Assembly: GCA_031963465.1 (NCBI GenBank)
Contig: JASSUG010000002.1
Location: forward strand, 434,001-498,000
Direction of reading: 5' to 3'
DNA from: Mycoavidus cysteinexigens_B
GTDB taxonomy: Bacteria; Pseudomonadota; Gammaproteobacteria; Burkholderiales; Burkholderiaceae
DNA: 64,000 nt
Below the pieces are notes generated by a model. That model was not told the origin of the DNA. It saw only the letters and a list, made by a program, of their open reading frames with translations, and ran no database searches. The translations under genes and the position numbers were made by a program. Below are positions 53,703 to 63,210 of this stretch, one piece after another (position 1 is the first letter of the stretch; each line of letters begins with the position of its first letter).

Positions 53703-54664
53703 AAACACCTGAATTATCCGTGGTCATCCCGGTTTATAACGAAGAAGCTGGGCTTAGCGCATTATTTGATCGTCTATATAAAGCCCTGGACGCGCTCGCG
53801 CTACCCTATGAAGTCATTTTTGTGAACGATGGCAGCCAAGATCAGTCTGCAGCTTTACTCGCTGACCAGTTTCGCGCACAACCCAATAACACGCGGGTGA
53901 TTTTACTCAACGGCAACTATGGACAACATATGGCCATACTTGCCGGCTTTGAGGCTGCGCGTGGTGAAATCATTGTGACACTCGATGCCGATTTACAAAA
54001 TCCGCCAGAAGAAATCGGCAAGCTCGTGCAAAAAATGCGCGAAGGCCACGATTATGTTGGCACTATCCGCCATCAGCGGCAAGATAGCCTGTGGCGCCGT
54101 AAAGCCTCACGCGCGATGAATCAACTGCGCGAGCGTATCACGCATATCCGCATGACAGATCAAGGGTGCATGATGCGCGCCTATAGCCGCCATATTGTCG
54201 ATACCATTAATCGCTGCGGTGAGTTGAATACTTTTATCCCGGCCCTCGCGTATACTTTTGCACAACGCCCGGTAGAAATCGAAGTAGCGCATGAAGAGCG
54301 CTTTGCTGGCACATCGAAATATTCATTTTATAGCCTGATGCGGCTTAATTTCGATCTAGTCACAGGGTTCTCGGTGGCGCCATTGCAATGGCTATCATTC
54401 ATCGGCATCTTCCTGTCGCTAGGTTCGGCGGCACTCTTTATCTTGCTGATGGTTCGCCGCTTCATCGTTGGTGCCGAAGTACAAGGCGTATTCACGCTAT
54501 TTGCGATTACGTTCTTTTTATTTGGGGTGATTATTCTCGCCTTGGGGTTGCTTGGCGAATATATCGGGCGCATCTATCAACAAGTGCGCGCACGGCCGCG
54601 TTATTTGGTCCAAACCATGCTTGAAACGAACCATCATGCGCAGACAACCCCTAGCCAATCATGA
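53699..54664 (+). CDS. arnC: Undecaprenyl-phosphate L-Ara4FN transferase
   Basis: This GT2 glycosyltransferase (321 residues) is anchored by two C-terminal membrane helices and attaches the formylated sugar to undecaprenyl phosphate. It has LSVVIPVYNEEAGLSALFDRL, the FVNDGSQDQS and TLDADLQNPPEEI metal/nucleotide motifs, the GTSKYSFYSLMRL block before the helices and a short basic tail. The start at 53699 overlaps the arnB stop; an upstream ATG-like frame (53669) lies inside arnB. It overlaps the next gene by ATGA. Confidence 0.94.
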   Translation: MKTPELSVVIPVYNEEAGLSALFDRLYKALDALALPYEVIFVNDGSQDQSAALLADQFRAQPNNTRVILLNGNYGQHMAILAGFEAARGEIIVTLDADLQNPPEEIGKLVQKMREGHDYVGTIRHQRQDSLWRRKASRAMNQLRERITHIRMTDQGCMMRAYSRHIVDTINRCGELNTFIPALAYTFAQRPVEIEVAHEERFAGTSKYSFYSLMRLNFDLVTGFSVAPLQWLSFIGIFLSLGSAALFILLMVRRFIVGAEVQGVFTLFAITFFLFGVIILALGLLGEYIGRIYQQVRARPRYLVQTMLETNHHAQTTPSQS

Positions 54665-55575
54665 CCGTGCGCGCTGTTGTCTTCGCCTATCATCAAGTTG
54701 GGGTGCGTTGTTTGCAAGTGTTACTGGCACGCGGCGTCGAAGTTGCCTTGGTCGTAACGCATCAGGATAATCCAGCTGAAAATATCTGGTTTGACAGCGT
54801 TGCTGCGCTTGCCGCCGAACACCGACTGCCCACTCTCATGCCCACAGATGGACAGGCCAGCGAATTACTCGTAGCGGTACGCGCCGCCAACCCTGATTTT
54901 ATTTTTTCTTTTTATTATCGGCAGATGCTAAGCCCTGAACTGCTGGCACTGGCGCGGCAAGGCGCATTTAATATGCACGGCTCACTTTTACCGAAATATC
55001 GCGGCCGCGTACCCGTCAATTGGGCGATTGTGCAGGGTGAAACGCAAACTGGCGCGACACTACATGAAATGACCGCCAAACCTGACGCGGGCGCGATCGT
55101 GGCCCAAACGGCTGTGCCCATCTTACCAGATGACACCGCCGCCCAAGTCTTCGATAAAGTCACCGTTGCCGCCGAGCAAACTCTATGGAATAGCTTACCT
55201 GCATTACTTTCAGGCACAGCGCCTCGGCTGCCAAACATTCTCGCCAAGGGCAGTTATTTCGGCGCCCGTAAACCAGAAGATGGGCGCATCGACTGGCAAC
55301 AGCCCGCACAGACGGTCTACAACTTGATTCGCGCCGTGGCCCCGCCTTACCCTGGCGCCTTTACTGAAATAAATGGCAAACGCTTCGTCATTGCCCGCGC
55401 CAGACTCGTTGCAGTGGCGCCGTTAACCCGCCCCGATTTGCCGCCAGGCCTACAGATAGTGGATAATACGCTACTTGGCATATGCGGCGATGGTCGCGCT
55501 ATTGCTATTCACGATTTGCAACACCAAGGACGCTCTATTAGCTCGGCTGAGCTGACAGAGATGACGAATACTTAG
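54661..55575 (+). CDS. arnA: UDP-L-Ara4N formyltransferase (ArnA N-terminal half as a separate protein)
   Basis: This 304-residue enzyme adds a formyl group from 10-formyl-tetrahydrofolate. It contains AFAYHQVGVRCLQVLL, FIFSFYYRQMLSPELL and the catalytic block FNMHGSLLPKYRGRVPVNWAIVQGETQTGATLHEM, with the conserved Asn, His and Asp, and a C-terminal domain with RPDLPPGLQIV. In E. coli this and the decarboxylase form one ArnA protein; here they are two genes separated by 51 bp. Confidence 0.93.
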   Translation: MTVRAVVFAYHQVGVRCLQVLLARGVEVALVVTHQDNPAENIWFDSVAALAAEHRLPTLMPTDGQASELLVAVRAANPDFIFSFYYRQMLSPELLALARQGAFNMHGSLLPKYRGRVPVNWAIVQGETQTGATLHEMTAKPDAGAIVAQTAVPILPDDTAAQVFDKVTVAAEQTLWNSLPALLSGTAPRLPNILAKGSYFGARKPEDGRIDWQQPAQTVYNLIRAVAPPYPGAFTEINGKRFVIARARLVAVAPLTRPDLPPGLQIVDNTLLGICGDGRAIAIHDLQHQGRSISSAELTEMTNT

Positions 55576-55626
55576 CCTACGGATGCTCTCTTTAGATGCC
55601 TCTCCATATTTCTTGCTTTTGATTTC

Positions 55627-56673
55627 ATGAAAAAAGTTCTCATTTTGGGTGTCAATGGCTTCATCGGCCATCATTTATCTAAGCGTATTCTCAGCACAAC
55701 CGATTGGGAAGTGTTTGGTATGGATATGCAAGCAGATCGCCTGGGGGATCTCACTCAACACCCGAGAATGCATTTCTTTGAAGGCGATATCACGATCAAT
55801 AAAGAATGGGTTGAATACCATATTCGCAAATGCGACGTGATTCTGCCGCTGGTGGCGATTGCTACGCCTGCGACTTATGTCAAACAGCCATTGCGGGTGT
55901 TTGAGTTGGATTTTGAAGCCAATTTACCCATCGTTCGCTCAGCCGTTAAATACGGTAAACATCTCGTTTTTCCATCAACCTCAGAAGTCTATGGCATGTG
56001 CGCGGACAGCGAATTCGATCCGCAAAGCTCAGCGCTCACCTATGGTCCAATTAATAAACCACGTTGGATCTATGCCTGCTCAAAGCAATTGATGGACCGT
56101 GTGATTTGGGCCTACGGCATGCAAGAAGGATTGCGGTTTACTTTATTTCGGCCTTTCAACTGGATTGGCCCTGGACTCGACTCAATCCACACCCAGAAAG
56201 AAGGCAGCTCACGCGTGGTCAGTCAATTCCTCGGCCATATCGTGCGTGGAGAGCCTATCCAACTAGTCGATGGCGGCCTGCAAAAACGTGCTTTTACGGA
56301 TATTGATGATGGTATTGATGCTCTCGTACGCATGATTGAAAACCCGGCCGACGTGGCGCTTGGCAAAATCTACAATATTGGCAACCCCAAGAACAATTTC
56401 TCAGTGCGCGAACTCGCCCAGATGATGCTCAAACTCGCCGCTGAGTTTCCCGAATACGCCTCTAACGCAGAGCAAGTCAAGCTGATTGAAACTTCGTCAG
56501 GCGCATACTATGGCGAAGGCTATCAAGATATGCAAAATCGCGTGCCAAGTATTGAGAATACCAGCGCTGAACTCAACTGGAAGCCTACCATTGGCATGGA
56601 TGAGGCCTTGCGCAAAATTTTCGAAGCCTACCGCAACCATGCTGCTGAAGCACGCGCTCTAGCAGCCGCCTAG
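55627..56673 (+). CDS. arnA: UDP-glucuronate decarboxylase (ArnA C-terminal half as a separate protein)
   Basis: This NAD-dependent short-chain dehydrogenase-type enzyme (348 residues) oxidises and decarboxylates UDP-glucuronate to the UDP-4-keto-arabinose that ArnB aminates. It shows the Rossmann motif GVNGFIGHHLS, VLPLVAIATPATYVKQPLRVFELDFEAN, the catalytic Ser/Thr and Tyr-x3-Lys region (PSTSEVYG, IYACSKQLMDRV) and the family block RPFNWIGPGLDS. It is complete and lies in the right order between the formyltransferase and arnD. Confidence 0.93.
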   Translation: MKKVLILGVNGFIGHHLSKRILSTTDWEVFGMDMQADRLGDLTQHPRMHFFEGDITINKEWVEYHIRKCDVILPLVAIATPATYVKQPLRVFELDFEANLPIVRSAVKYGKHLVFPSTSEVYGMCADSEFDPQSSALTYGPINKPRWIYACSKQLMDRVIWAYGMQEGLRFTLFRPFNWIGPGLDSIHTQKEGSSRVVSQFLGHIVRGEPIQLVDGGLQKRAFTDIDDGIDALVRMIENPADVALGKIYNIGNPKNNFSVRELAQMMLKLAAEFPEYASNAEQVKLIETSSGAYYGEGYQDMQNRVPSIENTSAELNWKPTIGMDEALRKIFEAYRNHAAEARALAAA

Positions 56674-56687
56674 TTGACCGTTCACAC

Positions 56688-57593
56688 GTGGCTCAGATCG
56701 CTCTCAAAATTGACGTTGATACGTTGCGCGGCACCCGTCAAGGTGTGCCAACGCTCGTTCGTTTATTAGAGCGCGCCAACGCGCGGGCAACCTTCTTGTT
56801 TAGCCTGGGCCCGGATCATACCGGCTGGGCCTTGCGTCGGGCGCTACGCCCAGGCTTTTTAAAAAAAGTATCACGCACTTCAGTGCTCGAACACTATGGT
56901 TTAACAACCCTCTTGTATGGCGTATTGTTACCCGGCCCAGATATTGGCCGCCGCGCAGCCACTGAAATGCGCGCCGTACGCAATGCCGGTTTTGAATGTG
57001 GCATTCACACCTGGGATCATGTGCGCTGGCAAGACAATGTGCGTCAGCGCGGACGTGACTGGACGCTGGCCCAGATGCAAAAAAGCTACGCGCGCTTTAT
57101 AGAAATTTTTGGCTCAGCACCGACGACTCACGGCGCCGCCGGCTGGCAAATGAATGCCTCCGCTTTTGCCCAAATTGACGCTTGGCAGATGGCTTATGCG
57201 TCCGACGGCCGCGGCCACAGTCCATACCGGCCAACGCTGGCTGGCCAGCCGCTAGCCCATGTCCAACTGCCAACCACCTTGCCCACCTTCGATGAAAAAT
57301 TAGGGATCAATGGCGCCAGCGCCGCTGAAGTCGTGCGCCAATTGCTCGCGCTGACTGAACCAGAGCAAGTCGGTCAGAATACAGATCAAGTCTTCACCCT
57401 ACATGCAGAATTAGAAGGGCAAAAACTCGCGCCGGCTTTTGCCGAACTCCTGGCTGGCTGGCGCGCACAAGGCCATTCATTAGTTGCCTTGGCTGATTAT
57501 TATGCAACGCTTAAGCTCGATAGATTACCCTTGCTCCCTGTCAGCTGGGGGGAAGTCCCTGGACGCTCTGGCGAATTGATTGTGCAGCCCTAA
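56688..57593 (+). CDS. arnD: 4-deoxy-4-formamido-L-arabinose-phosphoundecaprenol deformylase
   Basis: This polysaccharide deacetylase-like enzyme (301 residues) removes the formyl group after transfer to the lipid carrier. It has IALKIDVDTLRGTRQGVPTLVRLLERANARATFLFSLGPDHTG, the metal His pattern in FECGIHTWDHVRWQD and GAAGWQMNASAFAQID. It starts with GTG, 14 bp after the upstream gene. It completes the pathway set: decarboxylation, amination, formylation, transfer, deformylation, flipping and transfer to lipid A. Confidence 0.92.
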   Translation: MAQIALKIDVDTLRGTRQGVPTLVRLLERANARATFLFSLGPDHTGWALRRALRPGFLKKVSRTSVLEHYGLTTLLYGVLLPGPDIGRRAATEMRAVRNAGFECGIHTWDHVRWQDNVRQRGRDWTLAQMQKSYARFIEIFGSAPTTHGAAGWQMNASAFAQIDAWQMAYASDGRGHSPYRPTLAGQPLAHVQLPTTLPTFDEKLGINGASAAEVVRQLLALTEPEQVGQNTDQVFTLHAELEGQKLAPAFAELLAGWRAQGHSLVALADYYATLKLDRLPLLPVSWGEVPGRSGELIVQP

Positions 57594-57637
57594 CCCAAAC
57601 CGTTGTCTTATCACAACGTAAAAACAGGAGAATTTTG

Positions 57638-58129
57638 ATGTCCATTGCTCTTCATCAAGCCGTGCCAGAATTCAGTGCAGCCGCTATCAGCAGCACCTTA
57701 ACCGGATTAGACGGTGAACTCTCGCTCAGCAGCCTACGTGGAAAAAATCTGGTGCTGTACTTTTATCCTAAAGACAACACCCCAGGCTGCACCACCGAGA
57801 GTCAGGATTTCCGCGATGCCTATGCCCAATTTAGCCAAGCAAACACTGAAATTATCGGCATTTCTCGTGACAGCTTAAAATCTCATCAGAATTTTAAAAC
57901 GCAGCACAATTTGCCCTTTATCTTGATTTCAGATGCGCAAGAAGAACTCTGCTCGCTGTTTGACGTGATTAAGCTCAAAAACATGTATGGTAAAGAAGTA
58001 CGGGGCATCGAACGTTCGACCTTCTTGCTCGATACGCAAGGCATCTTGCGCCACTTATGGCGCGGCGTCAAAGTGCCGGGACACGTTGAAGAAGTATTAC
58101 AAGCTGTGCAAGCGCTCGCAAAAGCGTAA
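57638..58129 (+). CDS. bcp: Thioredoxin-dependent peroxiredoxin (Bcp/PrxQ)
   Basis: This 163-residue thiol peroxidase reduces hydroperoxides. The peroxidatic cysteine is in KDNTPGCTTESQDFRDAY (about Cys49). The PrxQ-type resolving Cys five residues later is absent (Asp or Gln region), as in 1-Cys-like Bcp members, although a later Cys (EELCSLFDV) is present. AGGAG precedes the ATG at 57638; an in-frame TTG lies one codon earlier. Confidence 0.9.
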   Translation: MSIALHQAVPEFSAAAISSTLTGLDGELSLSSLRGKNLVLYFYPKDNTPGCTTESQDFRDAYAQFSQANTEIIGISRDSLKSHQNFKTQHNLPFILISDAQEELCSLFDVIKLKNMYGKEVRGIERSTFLLDTQGILRHLWRGVKVPGHVEEVLQAVQALAKA

Positions 58130-58158
58130 AATCCCTGTATTAAATATCAAGGAAGACC

Positions 58159-59811
58159 ATGCCTTTGCCAACCGCGCCAACCAAACTTGGTAGCCAATTA
58201 CCGCCTGACACGTATCAAGCCAAGGCTCGTACTGTAAAACAACCTCAAAAAGATACGCTAAAACAGCCCCAAAGAGAAAAAGCGGCGCCGGCGCCCAGTG
58301 TTGCCGCTGTGCCACGGCCCACGCATAGCACGCCGGCGCTTGTTGCCGCCAACCCACCATCTCGCCGCCGCACGCGTGGCGCTCAGCCGGCTCATCAGCA
58401 AACGTCAGCCAAGCTTGCGCGTAAACTTTTTGTGCTGGATACCAATGTCTTAATGCACGATCCTTCAAGCCTATTCCGCTTCGCAGAGCACGACATTTAT
58501 CTGCCAATGATGACGCTCGAAGAGCTTGATAACCACAAAAAAGGCATGTCGGAAGTCGCCCGCAACGCGCGTCAAGCAAGCCGCTCGCTAGACGCATTGG
58601 TCGCCAATGCCAGTAATTTGCTCACTACCGGCATCCCTTTGGCTCGCCTTGGACATCGTGAGGCCGGTGGCCATCTTTTTTTCCAAACGCAGCTGCAACC
58701 CTTTGCGCCAATTGATGGCTTACCCCCTGGTAAGGCAGATAATCAGATCCTTAGCGTTGTCTATGCTTTACAAAATAAACACCCTGAGCAACAGGTTATC
58801 TTGGTGTCAAAAGACATCAACATGCGGATTAAAGCGCATGCACTTGGCTTACCGGCTGAAGATTATTTCAATGATCAGGTGCTTGAAGACAAAGATCTTC
58901 TGTATTCCGGCATGTTGGCGCTGGCGCCTGACTTTTGGAGCGCCCATGGTAAGGGCATGGAAAGCTGGCAAGATACGAAAACCGGCACCACGCTTTACAG
59001 AATCACCGGCCCACAATGCGCCTCATTCCTGATTAACCAATTTGTTTATTTTGAGCCCAATAACGGCGAACTAGGGTTACACGCACAGGTCCGTGAAATT
59101 AATGGCCAAACTGCGCTTTTACAAACCTTGCGCGACTATAGCCATTATAAAAATAATGTGTGGGGCATCACGGCACGCAACCGCGAACAAAACTTTGCCT
59201 TAAATTTGCTGATGGACCCAGACATTGATTTTGTCACCTTGTTAGGTCAAGCAGGTACGGGTAAGACTTTAATCGCGCTGGCAGCGGGTTTAGTGCAGGT
59301 GCTTGATGATAAGCGTTATAACGAAATTATCGTGACTCGGGCAACCGTGCCCGTCGGTGAGGATATTGGTTTTTTGCCAGGCACTGAAGAAGAAAAAATG
59401 CTGCCCTGGATGGGCGCCTTTGACGACAACCTGGAAGTTCTCCAGAAAACAGATAGCAGTGCAGGCGAATGGGGGCGAGCCGCAACCCAAGATCTGATTC
59501 GTTCACGACTCAAATTTAAGAGTATGAGTTTTATGCGAGGACGCACTTTTGTCAGCAAATACTTGATCATTGATGAAGCGCAAAATTTAACGCCCAAGCA
59601 GATGAAAACACTCATCACCCGCGCCGGACCCGGCACTAAAATTGTTTGCCTAGGGAATATCGCGCAAATTGACACCCCTTATCTGACTGAAGGCAGTTCT
59701 GGCATGACGTATGTCGTAGATCGCTTCAAAGGCTGGCAACATAACGGTCACGTTACGCTCGCACGCGGCGAACGATCTCGCCTAGCGGACCATGCGTCGG
59801 CAATCCTTTAA
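58159..59811 (+). CDS. PhoH-like ATPase with N-terminal PIN domain
   Basis: This 550-residue protein has a Pro/Ala/Lys-rich leader of about 85 residues, then a PIN nuclease domain (KLFVLDTNVLMHDPSS, TLEELDNHKKG, DNQILSVVYAL), then a PhoH-type P-loop ATPase (LLGQAGTGKTLIALAAGL, YLIIDEAQNLTPKQMKTLITR, GTKIVCLGNIAQIDTPYL). The combination suggests an ATP-driven RNA-processing enzyme. It is the standard form in Burkholderia and not the short PhoH of E. coli. Function in vivo is not established. Confidence 0.9.
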   Translation: MPLPTAPTKLGSQLPPDTYQAKARTVKQPQKDTLKQPQREKAAPAPSVAAVPRPTHSTPALVAANPPSRRRTRGAQPAHQQTSAKLARKLFVLDTNVLMHDPSSLFRFAEHDIYLPMMTLEELDNHKKGMSEVARNARQASRSLDALVANASNLLTTGIPLARLGHREAGGHLFFQTQLQPFAPIDGLPPGKADNQILSVVYALQNKHPEQQVILVSKDINMRIKAHALGLPAEDYFNDQVLEDKDLLYSGMLALAPDFWSAHGKGMESWQDTKTGTTLYRITGPQCASFLINQFVYFEPNNGELGLHAQVREINGQTALLQTLRDYSHYKNNVWGITARNREQNFALNLLMDPDIDFVTLLGQAGTGKTLIALAAGLVQVLDDKRYNEIIVTRATVPVGEDIGFLPGTEEEKMLPWMGAFDDNLEVLQKTDSSAGEWGRAATQDLIRSRLKFKSMSFMRGRTFVSKYLIIDEAQNLTPKQMKTLITRAGPGTKIVCLGNIAQIDTPYLTEGSSGMTYVVDRFKGWQHNGHVTLARGERSRLADHASAIL

Positions 59812-59886
59812 ACAACTTTATTGAGGTCCTCAAGCAGATAAACGCCTCGTGATAAAAAACCACCCGCTTGCCCTCACCTAATTTTT

Positions 59887-60969
59887 ATGAAACAAAGCAT
59901 GCAGTACAAACTTGAGCAGCTCTCGCAGCGGCTTAAGGAATTAAACCAATTACTCAGCAAAGAAGGCGTCACTTCGGACCTTGATCAATACCGAAAACTC
60001 ACGCGCGAGCATGCCGAGCTAGCGCCATTAGTTGAACATTATGCACAATGGCAGCATGCCCTAACCGATGAAGACACCGCGCAAGAAATGCTCGCGGACG
60101 CGGCGCTGCGCTCATTTGCTGAAGACGAGTTGCACAGTGCTCGCTCACGCATGGCGCAGCTTGAAGAAGAACTGCAAACCATGCTCTTGCCTAAAGACCC
60201 TAACGACGAGCGCAATATTTTTCTGGAGCTTCGCGCGGGCGCCGGCGGTGATGAAAGTGCGCTATTTGCTGGCACGCTGCTGCGCATGTATCTGCGCTAT
60301 GCTGAACGCAAACGCTGGCAAGTCGAAGTCATCTCTGAAAACCCCTCCGAACTGGGGGGCTATAAAGAAGTCATTATCCGGATTATCGGTCAAGGCGCTT
60401 ATTCACGTTTAAAATTTGAATCGGGCGGACATCGCGTGCAACGCGTGCCAGAAACCGAAGCGCAGGGGCGGATTCACACCTCTGCGTGTACGGTAGCGGT
60501 CATGCCAGAAGCCGACGACTTAGGCGAAGTTGAAATCAATCCTGCTGACTTACGCATCGATACTTACCGCGCATCGGGCGCCGGCGGCCAGCACATTAAT
60601 AAAACCGATTCAGCAGTCCGCATCACGCATCTACCAAGCGGGATTGTCGTTGAGTGCCAGGATGATCGTTCACAACATAAAAATAAGGACCGCGCCCTAA
60701 AAGTGCTGGCTGCGCGCATTCAGGACCAACGCTACCATGAGCAACAAGCCAAAGAGGCAGCAACGCGCAAGCGCTTGATTGGCTCGGGAGATCGCTCAGA
60801 ACGCATTCGCACATATAATTTCCCACAGGGCAGAATGACCGATCACCGGGTTAATCTAACCCTCCATAAACTTGAAGCGTTGATGGATGGGGATTTAGAT
60901 GACCTCATTAACACGCTAATTAGCGAACATCAGGCAGATTTGCTCGCTGCACTGGGAGACGCTAATTAA
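59887..60969 (+). CDS. prfA: Peptide chain release factor 1
   Basis: This 360-residue factor recognises UAA and UAG stop codons and triggers peptide release. It contains the codon-recognition motif region (RVPETEAQGRIHTSACTVAV, with PxT as PET) and the catalytic GGQ in RASGAGGQHINKTDSAVRITHLP. The normal N-terminal helical domain is present. Its TAA overlaps the ATG of prmC by one base, so the methylase that modifies its GGQ glutamine is made with it. Confidence 0.97.
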   Translation: MKQSMQYKLEQLSQRLKELNQLLSKEGVTSDLDQYRKLTREHAELAPLVEHYAQWQHALTDEDTAQEMLADAALRSFAEDELHSARSRMAQLEEELQTMLLPKDPNDERNIFLELRAGAGGDESALFAGTLLRMYLRYAERKRWQVEVISENPSELGGYKEVIIRIIGQGAYSRLKFESGGHRVQRVPETEAQGRIHTSACTVAVMPEADDLGEVEINPADLRIDTYRASGAGGQHINKTDSAVRITHLPSGIVVECQDDRSQHKNKDRALKVLAARIQDQRYHEQQAKEAATRKRLIGSGDRSERIRTYNFPQGRMTDHRVNLTLHKLEALMDGDLDDLINTLISEHQADLLAALGDAN

Positions 60970-61823
60970 TGCCGCCCCACACCTTGCCGGCAACCACCCC
61001 AAGCCAACTCCTGCGCGCGTCGCCGCTTGATGCGATTGATGCCCGTGTCCTGTTGGCTCACGTGCTTGGCTGGCAACGCACTGAACTGATCACGCGGGCC
61101 TCTCAGAGACTGCAAGTAGACCAAGTGGCGGCCTTTCATGCGCTTGAAGAACGCCGCATCGCTGGCGAACCTATCGCACAGCTCATTGAGCTACGTGAAT
61201 TCTTTGGCTTGAACTTTCGCATCACCCCGGCGGTGCTGATTCCACGCCCAGAAACAGAATTACTGGTTGAGTTAGCCCTGACCGCGATTGCCTCAATCGA
61301 TGCGCCACGGGTGCTTGATTTAGGCACCGGTAGCGGCGCGATTGCGATTGCGATTGCGCACCAACGGCCTGATGCGGTCATCACGGCCACGGACCGCTCA
61401 GACGCAGCGCTGGCCATTGCCCAATGGAATGCCCGCCACCTATTGCCGGTTGATCGTCCCGGTGGCTCTCTCCATTTTGCCGCAGGTGACTGGTATAAAG
61501 CACTACCCAAAAATCAGCGTTTTAATGTTATTGTCAGCAACCCTCCCTATATCGCCGCTCACGACCCCCATCTGACCCAAGGCGATCTACGTTTTGAACC
61601 GCGACAGGCCCTTACCGATCAAGCAAACGGCCTCACCGCGCTGCACACAATTATCGCCCAAGCCAGCGCCTGGCTGATAAACGGCGGTATGCTATGGCTT
61701 GAGCACGGCTATGATCAAGCGACTGCGATACGCGCACAACTCATTGCCCACGGTTTTAGTACGGTTCGCTCAGTCCGCGATCTGGCTCAAATCGAGCGGG
61801 CCAGTGGCGGCCTCAAAGCCTAA
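60969..61823 (+). CDS. prmC: Release factor glutamine N5-methyltransferase
   Basis: This 284-residue SAM-dependent enzyme methylates the Gln of the GGQ motif in release factors. It has an N-terminal helical recognition domain (about 1-85), LIPRPETELLVELAL, SAM motif VLDLGTGSGAIAIAIA and the catalytic NPPY in VIVSNPPYIAAHDPH. It is coupled to prfA. Confidence 0.95.
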   Translation: MPPHTLPATTPSQLLRASPLDAIDARVLLAHVLGWQRTELITRASQRLQVDQVAAFHALEERRIAGEPIAQLIELREFFGLNFRITPAVLIPRPETELLVELALTAIASIDAPRVLDLGTGSGAIAIAIAHQRPDAVITATDRSDAALAIAQWNARHLLPVDRPGGSLHFAAGDWYKALPKNQRFNVIVSNPPYIAAHDPHLTQGDLRFEPRQALTDQANGLTALHTIIAQASAWLINGGMLWLEHGYDQATAIRAQLIAHGFSTVRSVRDLAQIERASGGLKA

Positions 61824-61867
61824 AAATTTCGGTAATATATAAGGATTCTCAACCTAAAGGGGAGTTC

Positions 61868-62782
61868 ATGGGCGGCCACTCACATGCTCATCATGGTCCC
61901 GCTGCCAGCTACGGACGGGCCTTCGCGCTCTCGATTGGGCTCAATCTGGCGATTGTCTTAAGCCAACTCATTTACGGCTGGCTAGCGAATTCAACCGCGC
62001 TGATCGCAGATGCGGGCCACAATTTCTCCGATGTGCTTGGGCTGGCATTAGCCTGGGGCGCCATCTGGCTAGCTAAAAAACGGCCAGATTCACGTTACAC
62101 CTTCGGGCTGCGCGGCGCATCCATTTTAGCGGCGCTAGCAAATGCAACGCTCCTACTATGTGCATCGGCTTGGATTGTATGGGAAGCAGCGCATCGCTTG
62201 CTGAACCCAGCCCCGGTTGCCGGAGCGACGGTATTTATTGTGGCGACTGTAGGCGTTGTGATTAACGGTTTTTCTGCCTGGCTATTCAGGGCGGGGAGCC
62301 GCAGCGACCTGAATATCCGTAGTGCCTTTTTACATATGATTGGCGATGCAGGCATCTCGGCTGCAGTTGCCGTGAGTGGGCTGATCATTTTGTGGACAGG
62401 CTGGCACTGGGTTGATCCGGCACTCTCCATCACCGTTGTGCTACTCATCGTCTATAGCACGTGGGGCTTGCTGCGCGCTTCGGTACAGCTGGCGCTTGGT
62501 GCAGTACCCGCTGGCGTCGATATCCTGCGCATTGAACGCTACCTGGCCAGGCTACCGGGTGTGGTCAGCGTAGGCGATTTACACGTATGGGCACTCTCAA
62601 CGACTGAAAATGCATTAACTGTCCACTTGACCATGCCAACTGGACACCCTGGCGATGATTTCCTGAGTGACGTGGCAAAAACGCTTGCTCATGATTACGC
62701 AATCCATCACACTACGATCCAAATTAACTTAGATAACGCGATGCGCCTTTGTGCATTGACGTCGCCTGAGTCGACGCCATAG
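61868..62782 (+). CDS. Cation diffusion facilitator metal exporter
   Basis: This 304-residue CDF-family antiporter for Zn2+ or similar metals has a His-rich N-terminus (MGGHSHAHHG) and six helices. The metal sites are in IADAGHNFSDVLGLALAW and FLHMIGDAGISAAVAVSG, and a C-terminal cytosolic domain ends the protein (VVSVGDLHVWALSTTENALTVHL). It most resembles the ZitB/CzcD group. GGGGAG precedes the ATG. Confidence 0.92.
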   Translation: MGGHSHAHHGPAASYGRAFALSIGLNLAIVLSQLIYGWLANSTALIADAGHNFSDVLGLALAWGAIWLAKKRPDSRYTFGLRGASILAALANATLLLCASAWIVWEAAHRLLNPAPVAGATVFIVATVGVVINGFSAWLFRAGSRSDLNIRSAFLHMIGDAGISAAVAVSGLIILWTGWHWVDPALSITVVLLIVYSTWGLLRASVQLALGAVPAGVDILRIERYLARLPGVVSVGDLHVWALSTTENALTVHLTMPTGHPGDDFLSDVAKTLAHDYAIHHTTIQINLDNAMRLCALTSPESTP

Positions 62783-62820
62783 TGCAAGGTTAGAACTCTC
62801 TTGATATAGCAAAATACCCT

Positions 62821-63096
62821 ATGAAAAAGCAAATTTCCTATATTGCACCGGGCCAAGCTGCAAAAGCTTTGATCCTGATTTACTTGACCTTCTCGGTACC
62901 GATAGTCTTATTGGGTGTGGTCGTCGCTTACATGCGCTATGGCGTATTTGAAATCAGTACGCTCCTGAGCGCACTGTTAATCAATGCTGCCGTGGGTTTT
63001 GTGCTCTTATGGCTCGCCTGCCAAATCTATAACTGGGTATCCTCATATGTTGGCGGCATTGAGATCACGCTGGATGACATCTCTGAAGGCCCTTAA
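62821..63096 (+). CDS. Small inner-membrane protein, unknown function
   Basis: This 91-residue protein has two hydrophobic helices (ALILIYLTFSVPIVLLGVVVAYM and LSALLINAAVGFVLLWLACQIYNWV) and an acidic C-terminal tail. I know no family for it. It lies 38 bp after the metal exporter gene and could share its transcript. Bases 63097-63210 hold no gene; an imperfect TTAAACCC/CTAAGCTT-type repeat near 63167-63184 may end transcription. Confidence 0.65.
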   Translation: MKKQISYIAPGQAAKALILIYLTFSVPIVLLGVVVAYMRYGVFEISTLLSALLINAAVGFVLLWLACQIYNWVSSYVGGIEITLDDISEGP

Positions 63097-63210
63097 GGTC
63101 AGCAACCAGCACCCTAGGCGCTTAAAAGCCCCGGCATTGAGCGTATTTGCGGGCATTCTGCTAAAGCTTAAACCCTAAGCTTGCACCGCTAACCGCATCA
63201 GTGCCTAAGC